DNA from: Alkaliphilus serpentinus
Lineage (GTDB): Bacteria; Bacillota; Clostridia; Peptostreptococcales; Natronincolaceae
Assembly (NCBI RefSeq): GCF_009017255.1
Contig: NZ_WBZB01000017.1
Location: forward strand, 1 to 64,000
Length of the DNA stretch: 64,000 nucleotides
Direction of reading: 5' to 3'
Shown here piece after piece: positions 34,601 through 44,572 of the stretch. Every line of letters begins with the position of its first letter. Position 1 is the first letter of the stretch. Below the pieces are notes generated by a model. That model did not search any database, was not told where the DNA came from, and saw only the letters and a list, made by a program, of their open reading frames with translations. A program made the position numbers and the translations under genes.

Positions 34601-35896
34601 TTAAATTACAGAATCCTCCTCATCAAGGTGAGAAAGATAATTAATAGATAAATTATAATACTTCTTTGCTTCTATAGGATCAATATCAATTAGAATATCT
34701 GCCAATAGCTTGGAATACTTGACGATGAAGTGTATTTCACCTAATTCTATGTACCCATTGATGGCTAAAGCAAGATATTTTATAGCTATGCTATTTTCTC
34801 CCTTCAATCTGTACAATTTCCCTAGCTGACTATACAGCTTATAGCAGGGAGCTAAATTATCTGCCCTTTGAAGAGCCTCAAGATGCTTTAATGCAAAGGC
34901 CTCTGCCTCAATCAGCTGGTTGGCATCTACAAGCACTAGAACTTTATCGGCTATATTGGCATTTATACCAAACTCATTATTGATTTTGCTGGCAATGTCT
35001 CTACTCTTCTTTAATAATTTTAATCCATCCTTTATTCTTCCCTCGGCAGCCACCACAAGACCGAGAATATTATTGACTTCACAGCTTATAATTTCGTAAT
35101 TTAGAGACTTATTGATAGCGATCGCCTTCGAGATATGGACCTTCGAAGTAATATAGTCTCCAATCATATAGCTACAGTAACCTATACGAACATGACAGTC
35201 TAGTAGGGTATCGGTTATGTACTGCATCTGGCAATGGTGGATATTTTTTTTAAAGGCCTTAAGGGCCCTTTTAAATCTACCAGTATTTGAGTAGGCTGTA
35301 CCTATATTTAGATAAGCCTTAGCCTGTAAAGAAGGTATATTTAAATGGTTTTCTTCAATTACCCTTAAGGAGCGTTTAAACTCTCCAATAGATCGTTCAT
35401 AATGGTTTAAGCTAAAATAACTGAGGCCTAGAAAACTGTAGCCTTCGGCCAAGGCCTCTAATAAAGATAAATCCTCCATGGGAGAAAGGGACTTTTGAAG
35501 GATCTCAATGGCCTCTAAATATCTTTCTGATGAATATAAAGATTTCCCTAGATAGAACATTGATAAACAATAAAAGGAGCTTTGGCTTCTAGAATACCTA
35601 GTGACAATATCTTCAAAGACCTTTAGGGCTTTAGGGTACTGTTTTTGCAAATAATAATTCTCTCCTTTTATGAAGGCCCTTTGTATTTCACTAGTGGCTT
35701 CATTAGCCTCATCTAAAAAATAAGAAATGGGAGCATCTAATCGCTGGGATATTAAAGTTAAAACCTTCATTGAGGGCTCTACAATACCTTTTTCAATTTG
35801 ACTTATATATCCCTTAGTGAATTCTTGACCCCCAAGCTGTTGTTGAGTTAAGCCGGCTTCCCTTCTTTTTGCTTTAATTCTCTCGCCTATATTCAT
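34601..35896 (-). CDS. HTH (XRE) regulator with C-terminal TPR array
   Basis: A 431-residue regulator. The N-terminal XRE-type helix-turn-helix (about 3-60: MNIGERIKAKRREAGLTQQQ, then FTKGYISQIEKG) is followed by at least seven TPR-like helix pairs (for example ALKVFEDIVTRYSRS, AYLNIGTAYSNTGRFKRALKAFKKN). The family includes Clostridial and Bacillus regulators that sense peptides or interact with partner proteins. ATG 35896 is preceded on the minus strand by a purine-rich GGAGGGAT site. Divergent transcription from the GNAT gene at 36034 leaves a shared 137-bp control region. Target genes are unknown. It parallels the regulator at 7008-8270 in layout. Confidence 0.85.
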   Translation of the reverse strand: MNIGERIKAKRREAGLTQQQLGGQEFTKGYISQIEKGIVEPSMKVLTLISQRLDAPISYFLDEANEATSEIQRAFIKGENYYLQKQYPKALKVFEDIVTRYSRSQSSFYCLSMFYLGKSLYSSERYLEAIEILQKSLSPMEDLSLLEALAEGYSFLGLSYFSLNHYERSIGEFKRSLRVIEENHLNIPSLQAKAYLNIGTAYSNTGRFKRALKAFKKNIHHCQMQYITDTLLDCHVRIGYCSYMIGDYITSKVHISKAIAINKSLNYEIISCEVNNILGLVVAAEGRIKDGLKLLKKSRDIASKINNEFGINANIADKVLVLVDANQLIEAEAFALKHLEALQRADNLAPCYKLYSQLGKLYRLKGENSIAIKYLALAINGYIELGEIHFIVKYSKLLADILIDIDPIEAKKYYNLSINYLSHLDEEDSVI

Positions 35897-35960
35897 TTAT
35901 ATCCCTCCTGATGATATCAGAAATTATCCACCATAATGTTTAATTATATTAAACTTTATA

Positions 35961-35989
35961 TTGACCAATGTATAACTATATTATACAAT
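35961..35989 (+). promoter_or_regulatory. Probable sigma-A promoter of the GNAT gene
   Basis: TTGACC (35961-35966), 17 bases, TACAAT (35984-35989), placed 45 bp before the GNAT start and within the divergent region shared with the HTH-TPR regulator. Confidence 0.6.
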
Positions 35990-36033
35990 AAAATTGAGTT
36001 AAAATATAGAAAATATTACTAGGGGGTTGCTAT

Positions 36034-36843
36034 ATGAGTCATAGAGATGTATTTAAAAGGGCTGAGGGGATGAAATATAAGTTTTTATTTCATTCTCAAG
36101 AGCATGGAGATGAGTTCTTCAATAACTCGAAAAACATCATTATTGATGATGAAGAAGTTCTCCTTTTTCTAGAGGTTGATGAGAGCATCAATGTATATTG
36201 GGCTGGAAGTTCTTTCAAAACCATTGCAGATGCCTTTGGTAAGTTGGAAGAAAGGCTTCCAAAGGGAACAACTGTGAAGATAAATGCAGGAGAAGATCAA
36301 TATACGAAGGGTTTAGCTGTAGAGACTATTAATTCCTTTACTAAAGTGGGTTGTGAATTGGAATTTCATCGTATGGGTATGCGAACCCAAAATCTTGAGG
36401 GGGTAAACGCTGATACCAGTGGGTTGGAGGAGGCTTCATTAGAGGACAGTAAAGCTATTTTTAGAATTATTGCCACTGCTTTGGGGGATGAAAAATTTGG
36501 AATGGATGCTGAAGAATTTAAGGAGTACATTCAAAAGGAAGGCAACCATGTTTTTATAATTAAATCAGCCTCGGAGATTGCTGGAATAGTATTTGCCAGT
36601 ATTTATAAAAGTAGGGATAGAAAAACTGTATTCATTAGGGGTCTTGCAGTTGACGAAGCTCATCGAGGTAAGGGTTACTCAAAAAGCCTATTATATAAGG
36701 CCTTTCAATGGGCAAAGGAAAACGGAGCAACTGATTCTATGCTATGGGTGGAGAAGGATAATGATGTAGCAATTAATCTGTATGAGAAGTTTGGTTATTC
36801 CCCCTATGGTGATGAGGAGCTAATTTTTACTTATACAATTTAG
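36034..36843 (+). CDS. GNAT family N-acetyltransferase with N-terminal partner domain
   Basis: A 269-residue protein with a GNAT domain in its C-terminal half (about 130-269): EASLEDSKAIFRIIATAL, FIRGLAVDEAHRGKGYSKSLLYKAFQWAKENG with the acetyl-CoA binding RGKGYS, and the closing AINLYEKFGYSPYGDEELIF. The N-terminal 125 residues (HSQEHGDEFFNNSKN and later) are not a classical GNAT and may bind the substrate. The acceptor is unknown. It is divergent from an HTH-TPR regulator, which might control it. ATG 36034 follows AGGGGG. Confidence 0.85.
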   Translation: MSHRDVFKRAEGMKYKFLFHSQEHGDEFFNNSKNIIIDDEEVLLFLEVDESINVYWAGSSFKTIADAFGKLEERLPKGTTVKINAGEDQYTKGLAVETINSFTKVGCELEFHRMGMRTQNLEGVNADTSGLEEASLEDSKAIFRIIATALGDEKFGMDAEEFKEYIQKEGNHVFIIKSASEIAGIVFASIYKSRDRKTVFIRGLAVDEAHRGKGYSKSLLYKAFQWAKENGATDSMLWVEKDNDVAINLYEKFGYSPYGDEELIFTYTI

Positions 36844-36851
36844 TTATGAAA

Positions 36852-37123
36852 AGAGAATCTCTAAATAGATTCTCTCAGACCATCGAAAAAGTATAAAACT
36901 ACAATTAAACACCTATATTCTTAGATAATGAGAAATCTGCGGAGATAAGAATAAAAGAACGAGAAAATTACAGAATAGTATTTTCAATGTTTGAGCCGAA
37001 GGTGAGTTTTGAAAATACCTGTAATTTTTAAGTTCATCCTGCCTTTTGACCAAGAGCCAATTTTTCAGTTTTAAAATATAGGGGTTTTTCGATAACCTCA
37101 GAGAATCTCTAAATAGATTCTCT
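36852..37123. mobile_element. MITE-like element flanked by duplicated terminator hairpins
   Basis: A 24-bp palindromic terminator sequence occurs twice, at 36852-36875 and 37100-37123, identical in both. The 224 bp between carries terminal inverted repeats ATCGAAAAA (36882-36890) and TTTTTCGAT (37085-37093), and a long central hairpin at 36964-37028 (arms AAAATTACAG...GTATTTTCAA). No ORF lies inside. This is the build of a short non-autonomous insertion element that landed in the terminator after the GNAT gene, but the 24-bp duplication is unusually long for a target-site repeat. Confidence 0.65.
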
Positions 37124-37294
37124 TTTTATTTGCCTTTTTATAAATGATAGAAAGGAAAAATATCATCTGAATAGAAGATATAAAATAGATTCATAAGAAA
37201 ATATTGAGGAGGCTTTATTGGGGAATATAAAACCATAGAGAGTTGATTATATCATCAGATTTATTGAATGATTATGGGAATACCTGAAGGATAA

Positions 37295-38818
<1,524 letters not shown>

Positions 38819-39196
38819 TTTACATATAACTTAAAAGAATGAATAAGATAATAAAGAAAATGTTATTGTCAGAGACTTGGAGAGCCATATAAGATACCCA
38901 ATTAATAAGGGGTTGTTTTGTATGGTTTTTTTATGTTCATTTAAATGAGAGAGTAGATCTACTAATTACAACTGTAGAGAAACTACAAAAGAAATTTTTA
39001 ATAATTGCCATCCTGTAATATAATAAAGTACAATAGAAAGTGAAGATATTAATAGAATGACTGATGTTTAATAAGATTTACCACTAATTATCATATTATT
39101 TTATGTTGATATAAGGTGAGTAGTTATTGTATATTTTATATAAGAGTCTAAAAAAATTTCGAGTGAGCCTTATGGCCAACTGAAGGAGCTGGTAGG
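38819..39196. other. Intergenic region between glpK and pucR, 378 bp
   Basis: No gene found. Around 38886-38932 a GCCATA ... CCC/GGG ... TATGGT imperfect hairpin followed by TTTTTTT probably terminates glpK. The rest is A+T-rich and presumably contains the promoter and leader of the PucR-type regulator. No purine riboswitch core was found. Confidence 0.4.
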
Positions 39197-40852
39197 ATGA
39201 AAAGGCAAAATGGAATAACCGTGGATGACATCATGAAATTAAAATGTATGGAAAATTGCAAAGTGATTGCTGGGGCCAATGGTCTTAATAATCCCGTTGC
39301 AAAGGTTAACATGACTGTGGATCCGGATATTCTAGCATGGCTAGATGCAGGAGAATTCTTATTAACAACTGCTTATTCCTTTAAGACTGAAGATATAGAG
39401 GTTCAAAAGAACCTTATAACCCATTGCGCCCAGAAAGGGGTGGCAGGCATAGGTATAAAGGTATATCCTTATGTAGAGGCTCTTCCTGAAGAAATAATCG
39501 AAACAGCCAACCAATTGAATTTTCCAATAGTTGATATATATCATGAGACTCCCTTGTCGGATATAACTTCCGACATCTTTAAGGAAATTTTTAATAAGCA
39601 GGCCTCCCTTCTTCAAAGGTTAGAGAAAATCCATGAGCAACTGATGCATGTTGTTCTTAGTGGAGGAGAGATTAAGGATGTAGTAAGGGTGGTTCATGAA
39701 AATCTGCAAAATCCAATACTGGTTAAGATAGAGCATCAAGAAGAAGTGACTATGGGGCTTAATGAGTATATCAAAGACACAAGTGCTTCCTTGTTAAGTA
39801 ATTATACCCGATTTTACGATAGTATGGAGAATAAGGTTAAGGAAAGGAAGTTCAATGAGACAATTGAGCTTATAAATGGTCAACGGGTAAGGCGTATGGT
39901 TATGCCAATCATTGTTAAAAACAATGTCTATGGACATATATTCTCTTGGGCCCTTAAAACTCCCTTGGGAGGCTTCGACCTATCGGTATTGGAGACTGCT
40001 TCAACAACTATTGCTTTAGAGGTATTAAAACAGCTTTCTATAAGAGATGTTGAAAATCGCCATAGGGCTGAATTTATGGAGGATCTTTTATCCTTAGATA
40101 TGAATCGAAAGGAAAAGGCCCTTGAAAAGGCAACTGTGTTTAAGTTGGGATACGATCAAAAATATGCAATGATCTTGATACAGCTGGAGAACATAGGAGA
40201 CACAATGATTGAAGATATTCTGCAAAAGGTTGCTCTAATCAATAATGATATAGATCGATTGTCGACTGAATTAAAGCTAAACTCCTTTATTGTTAGCAAA
40301 ACCGACGGTATCTATATAATGCTTTCCTTTAATAATGAAAAGAGCCCCTACAATATTATTCCTGAATTCTGCAATAAATTGGAAAAGCTATTGAGTTTAA
40401 GATTAAAAAAGGATGAATATAAAATTGGTATCGGTCGATTATATAATGGGTTATCAAAGGTTTACAAAAGCTATATTGATGCTTCCAAGGCTATAGTAAG
40501 TGGTGGCTTAATTGGTGAGGAGAATGTTGTTTATTTCGAAAAACTGGGAATCTACAAAATCCTATGCCAGGATGTTTTAAAGGAGGAGCTGGAAAAGTTC
40601 TATTCGGTAACCCTAGAGCCTTTAGTGGAGTATGATAGAAAGAAATCAACAGAGCTGGTTAAAACCTTAGAATCTTATTATTTTAACAATGGTAATCTTA
40701 AAAAGCTATCGGATGATTTATATACCCACTACAATACAACCCTGTACCGTCTTCAAAGGATTCAGGATATTACTGGAATGCAGTTGGATAATCATAAGGA
40801 TCGTTTGAATTTGGAAATTGCCTTAAAAATTAAAAGAATATTAAAAAAATAA
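39197..40852 (+). CDS. pucR: PucR family transcriptional regulator
   Basis: A 551-residue PucR/CdaR-type regulator. The N-terminal PucR domain (about 8-130; MKLKCMENCKVIAGANGLNNPVAKVNM and AWLDAGEFLLTTAYSF) is classic for purine-catabolism regulators. A central GGDEF-related domain (about 270-400) and the C-terminal HTH_30 domain (about 480-550; LESYYFNNGNLKKLSDDLY..NTTLYRLQRIQDITG) follow. In Bacillus subtilis PucR responds to purine intermediates such as allantoin. Here it stands directly before the purine/BMC cluster, so it is the best candidate for its activator or repressor. ATG 39197 follows AAGGAG by 9 bases. The true ligand is unknown. Confidence 0.88.
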   Translation: MKRQNGITVDDIMKLKCMENCKVIAGANGLNNPVAKVNMTVDPDILAWLDAGEFLLTTAYSFKTEDIEVQKNLITHCAQKGVAGIGIKVYPYVEALPEEIIETANQLNFPIVDIYHETPLSDITSDIFKEIFNKQASLLQRLEKIHEQLMHVVLSGGEIKDVVRVVHENLQNPILVKIEHQEEVTMGLNEYIKDTSASLLSNYTRFYDSMENKVKERKFNETIELINGQRVRRMVMPIIVKNNVYGHIFSWALKTPLGGFDLSVLETASTTIALEVLKQLSIRDVENRHRAEFMEDLLSLDMNRKEKALEKATVFKLGYDQKYAMILIQLENIGDTMIEDILQKVALINNDIDRLSTELKLNSFIVSKTDGIYIMLSFNNEKSPYNIIPEFCNKLEKLLSLRLKKDEYKIGIGRLYNGLSKVYKSYIDASKAIVSGGLIGEENVVYFEKLGIYKILCQDVLKEELEKFYSVTLEPLVEYDRKKSTELVKTLESYYFNNGNLKKLSDDLYTHYNTTLYRLQRIQDITGMQLDNHKDRLNLEIALKIKRILKK

Positions 40853-40882
40853 GCCCAGATGGGCTTATTTTAGGTTATGATT

Positions 40883-41575
40883 TTATTCTTCTAGTAAGGC
40901 AACTGCTCTTATGGGAGATCCAGAGCCTCCTCTAATTTTCAAAGGTAGACCAAAATATAAGAATCTCTTATTTACCAAAAGATGAAGATTTAAAAGATTT
41001 TCCGTGTTGGTTATGTCATATTCACCACATACTAAGTGACCGGAGAAGTTGATATCATCTGGATGATCAATGGCAGGTGCATCCACCCCGATATTAACCA
41101 CACCAGCTTCTGCTAACCATTTAGCTGCTGCATAGCTTAAACCGGTATAGGTGGTTTGCCATTTGTCAGTACCATAATGACGATCATGATGGCCGGTATA
41201 CATAAGTAAAATATCGCCCTTTTCTATTTTTAAACCAGACTTGGCAACGGCTTGCTCTAAATCTTTGGGTTCAATATAGCGAGTAGGGGGTATGTGGGAG
41301 AGATCGATGCAAATTGCGCTTCCCCAGAAATACTCCAAAGGCATATTTTCAATAGTAGCACCAGAGGGCTTATATTCCCAAACAGCATCGCAATGGGTGC
41401 CACCATGCTCGCTTATAAGCAAATTTCTAGCTGAAAAGCCTAAAGCCTTACTACCAGTTGTCTGCATATTCTCCTCGTGGGTCATATTGGTCATAATAAA
41501 GGTAGGTTGATGCATGGGGAATACAGACATTCCTTGAAAAATTTCCTGTGATAAATCGATTAGCTTTAATGGCAT
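40883..41575 (-). CDS. Cyclase-family metal-dependent hydrolase
   Basis: A 230-residue protein of the cyclase family (Pfam cyclase; kynurenine formamidase and isatin hydrolase relatives), metal-dependent hydrolases of amides and lactams. The metal-binding motif is plain: SEHGGTHCDAVWEY (HxxxHxD-type, about residues 54-68), with a later DAPAIDHP and GDILLMYTGHHDRHYG. It is divergent from the chemoreceptor, lies between the PucR gene and the BMC locus, and converges with pucR. Isatin hydrolase opens a lactam ring, which makes opening of 4-imidazolone to formiminoglycine a reasonable but untested role here. It has no signal peptide. Confidence 0.85.
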   Translation of the reverse strand: MPLKLIDLSQEIFQGMSVFPMHQPTFIMTNMTHEENMQTTGSKALGFSARNLLISEHGGTHCDAVWEYKPSGATIENMPLEYFWGSAICIDLSHIPPTRYIEPKDLEQAVAKSGLKIEKGDILLMYTGHHDRHYGTDKWQTTYTGLSYAAAKWLAEAGVVNIGVDAPAIDHPDDINFSGHLVCGEYDITNTENLLNLHLLVNKRFLYFGLPLKIRGGSGSPIRAVALLEE

Positions 41576-41974
41576 TTTCTATTCTCCCTTCTTAATTTTA
41601 TTTCTCTGGGATAAGTAAATTAATTATAAAGGTAGCTTGGGGTCAAGAATAATATTATTATACATTTTTTTTTATAGAATTCCTACTAAATATATTACCC
41701 GTCTTTCATTACTTAAAACTAAATAATAATTGTTATACATCCTTTGAAGTTAGTAATTAGAATGCGTGAATATAAATGGTGCTAAAAAAAACAAAAGAAC
41801 AGTTTTTTAAAAAATTATAAAAACTATACAAAGGCAATGGGGATATTAAGAAAGTAATCCTATGAATTTTATGTACAAACTACAAAGTATTTTTTTGATT
41901 TTTGTGATAACTTATAAGAGTGTAGATTAATTATGAAAACGTATACAACTAAACAGTGGATAAGGGGGAGTTGG
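41576..41974. other. Divergent control region between cyclase and chemoreceptor genes
   Basis: About 400 bp, very A+T-rich, with no gene seen. Both the minus-strand cyclase gene and the plus-strand chemoreceptor/BMC genes start from it. I find no convincing PucR operator or sigma-54 site and no riboswitch. An in-frame ATG at 41933 could extend the chemoreceptor by 14 residues but lacks a ribosome binding site. Confidence 0.4.
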
Positions 41975-43555
41975 ATGAAGGGGTCAAGAGCAAAGGTTCT
42001 ATTTTTTGTTGTATTGATATCTGCTTTAATAACATCTCTAGTGATTTACGGGTCGAAGGCAATTTCTGGGATAATACCACTAGTATTGCTTGGTGGGGCA
42101 GTATTGTTGGGAACTACCTCAATATTATATCAGGTTTTTTTAAAACCCTTGAATAAAATTCAAGAATACATTCAAAAAATAAATCAGAATGACCTAATGT
42201 TTGAGGTTAAGGATGAAAACCTAGGGATATATAATGGAATAGTTGAAGATTTTAAAACCATGATATCCAACATGAAGAAGAATTTCAGGCAGGAGGTCCA
42301 TATTGCAACAGAGATTGCAGAGGTTACCGGTCAGCTAAATGTTGTATCTAATGAATCTACCGAAACCATGTCAGCAATAGCCGCTTCTACAGAGATAACC
42401 TGTAAAAGAGGTGAAGAGCAATTTGCAATGCTGAATGAAATTGCAAAGGAAAATATGGGGATGATGGAAACCCTTAATAAAGTTAGTGCAGAAATGAATG
42501 GTACTACTGCCTTTACAACTGAAACCATCAGGGAAGCCCAAAGGGGAATAAATGCTACTGCTATAATTAAAGAAAAGATGGAAGAAATTAAAAAAGCTGT
42601 TGAAGAAACTGCCCAAAGAGTTGATAAGCTTAAAGGGGATTCCACTAAAATGGGAAGTATGATGGAGCTGATTGGTGATATAACAGAGCAAACCAACCTA
42701 CTGGCATTAAATGCCTCTATAGAAGCAGCCAGGGCTGGAGAGCATGGAAGGGGCTTTATGGTTGTAGCTCAAGAGGTATCTAAGCTTTCACAGGATACTA
42801 AAGGAGTTTCAACAGAGATTGAAGAGATCCTTACAGTTCTACAAAAGGAAGTAGCCCTAATAGGCGAATGGATGAAGAAGGAAAAGCTTCAGGTGGAGGA
42901 AAGCTATAGATTAATAAATGAAACAGTAGAGGATTTTTATAAGGTTAATAATGCATTACAGTTAAGTGTTGACAAGGTTGAAAATATGAATAAAAGCATC
43001 ATCAAGGTTAACGAACGAGGCAATAGCTTTGCAAAAAACATCGAGGATGCAGCAGCCTTCTCAAAGGAGATTTCAGCCCAGATGCAGCACTCCACAGCAG
43101 AGGTTCTTATGCAGGATGAAAGGCTTCTTAATCTTAAAACCATTACAAGCAAGCTATATGAGAATGCAGACAATATGCAGCAGTATATTACCAGTCAGGT
43201 AATGGAGGGTAAAATGCTGAAGGCAGTTAACTACATTAAAAATACCACAATAAATACCCCATTAAATCATCAAAGGGTTTCAGATCTACTAAAGGAAACT
43301 GGAATGGACGCTATTTATATTACCGACAACAAGGGTGTAGTATCCTATTGTAATAATCAAGATACCATAGGATTAAACCTATATGAGGTTGACAAGAGCT
43401 TCAGTGCCCTAAGGGAAGGAAAGGCTAAATACGTAGCAACTCCGGTGAAGAAAAGAGTAGAGGATGGTAGGCTTTTTAAATTCCTTGCCATCATAGATGA
43501 AAAAGGAATTATATACCAGGTGGGACTTTCGATAGAATCCTTATTAAAGTTTTAA
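41975..43555 (+). CDS. Methyl-accepting chemotaxis protein
   Basis: A 526-residue chemoreceptor. Two TM helices near the N-terminus (about 8-25 and 30-48) are nearly adjacent, so there is almost no outer domain; the family-typical HAMP-like segment and signalling domain follow, with the tip [25 protein letters not shown] (about 230-258). At the C-terminus there is an additional CACHE/PAS-like fold (about 410-525: [18 protein letters not shown] and [15 protein letters not shown]), so sensing is likely cytoplasmic. Start ATG 41975 has AGGGGGAG at 5 bases. It is placed just before the purine/BMC cluster and is co-directional with it, which suggests it senses a purine or a product of the pathway. 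Confidence 0.88.
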   Translation: MKGSRAKVLFFVVLISALITSLVIYGSKAISGIIPLVLLGGAVLLGTTSILYQVFLKPLNKIQEYIQKINQNDLMFEVKDENLGIYNGIVEDFKTMISNMKKNFRQEVHIATEIAEVTGQLNVVSNESTETMSAIAASTEITCKRGEEQFAMLNEIAKENMGMMETLNKVSAEMNGTTAFTTETIREAQRGINATAIIKEKMEEIKKAVEETAQRVDKLKGDSTKMGSMMELIGDITEQTNLLALNASIEAARAGEHGRGFMVVAQEVSKLSQDTKGVSTEIEEILTVLQKEVALIGEWMKKEKLQVEESYRLINETVEDFYKVNNALQLSVDKVENMNKSIIKVNERGNSFAKNIEDAAAFSKEISAQMQHSTAEVLMQDERLLNLKTITSKLYENADNMQQYITSQVMEGKMLKAVNYIKNTTINTPLNHQRVSDLLKETGMDAIYITDNKGVVSYCNNQDTIGLNLYEVDKSFSALREGKAKYVATPVKKRVEDGRLFKFLAIIDEKGIIYQVGLSIESLLKF

Positions 43556-43606
43556 ATTTGAGAAAGATATTTTTATATACATATAAATTAAGGAGGAATA
43601 ATCATC

Positions 43607-44512
43607 ATGAAAGAAAAACAATATGTATTAGCTGTGCCAAACTTCAGTGACGGAAGAAGAAAAGAGGTTATAGAAGCTGTGGTTGAGCCCTTTAGAAATG
43701 CTGAGGGAGTTACTCTAGTTAGCTATGAACCAGAGCATGATTTCAACAGAACAGTAGTTACCGTGATCGGTGAGCCAGAGCCTTTAAAAGAAGCATTGCT
43801 ACAAATGGCAGGCAAGTGCTATGAATTAATCAACATGGAGGAGCAAGAAGGAAGTCATCCGAGGATTGGTGCCCATGATACAATTCCGCTATTCCCCTTC
43901 AAAAACATCACCCTTGAAGAGTGTACTGCCTTGGCTGAAGAAATTGGAAAAGAAGTTTATGCAAGATACCAAGTTCCAGTATATTTCTCAGGACAAAATG
44001 CTCGAAATGAAGATAGAAAGGCTTTATCTTTCATTAGAAAGGGTCAATATGAAGGGTTAAAAAAGGTAGCCCATACCGATGAAAGAAAACCGGATATAGG
44101 ACCAGCTGCCCTTCACCCAACAGCAGGTGCAACTATTGTTAGTGCAGATAGTGAAGGTTTAACAGCTTATAATGTTTTCTTAGCCACAGAAGATTTAAAT
44201 ATTGCTAAAGCCATTGCTAAAGGAGTTAGAGGACCAAGTGGTGGATTCTCAACAATCAGAGCAGTGGGAATCAAGTTCCCAGAGAGATCTGGTGTGGTTG
44301 TATCAATGAATATGTTTGACTGTGGAGCAACTCCTTTATATAGAGCCTTTAATTTTGTGAAACAAGAAGCAGCAAGATATGGGGTTATTGTAACAGGGTC
44401 AGAAATTGTTGGGCCAATAAAACTGGACTATGTCTTGAATTCTTTTGAATATTACTTAGGCTTAGAGAACTTCAGAAAAGATCAAATTCTTGAAACACAC
44501 CTAATGAAATAA
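43607..44512 (+). CDS. ftcD: Glutamate formimidoyltransferase-type enzyme (formiminoglycine transferase candidate)
   Basis: A 301-residue monofunctional formiminotransferase that moves a formimino group to tetrahydrofolate. The catalytic histidine lies in EGSHPRIGAHDTIPLFP (His84, matching the known His82 of the pig enzyme). The N-terminal PNFSDGRRKEVIEAVV and PNFS-type folate region are conserved. The usual substrate is formiminoglutamate from histidine breakdown, but no other hut gene is here. Its place at the head of the BMC cluster suggests formiminoglycine, the last intermediate of xanthine fermentation, is the donor. AAGGAGG precedes ATG 43607. The cyclodeaminase half found in eukaryotic FTCD is absent, as is usual in bacteria. 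Confidence 0.9.
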   Translation: MKEKQYVLAVPNFSDGRRKEVIEAVVEPFRNAEGVTLVSYEPEHDFNRTVVTVIGEPEPLKEALLQMAGKCYELINMEEQEGSHPRIGAHDTIPLFPFKNITLEECTALAEEIGKEVYARYQVPVYFSGQNARNEDRKALSFIRKGQYEGLKKVAHTDERKPDIGPAALHPTAGATIVSADSEGLTAYNVFLATEDLNIAKAIAKGVRGPSGGFSTIRAVGIKFPERSGVVVSMNMFDCGATPLYRAFNFVKQEAARYGVIVTGSEIVGPIKLDYVLNSFEYYLGLENFRKDQILETHLMK

Positions 44513-44572
44513 ATAATAGTTTTTTTATATAACTAATATATCAATCAAAATTAATTAAAGGGGGACAAATTT

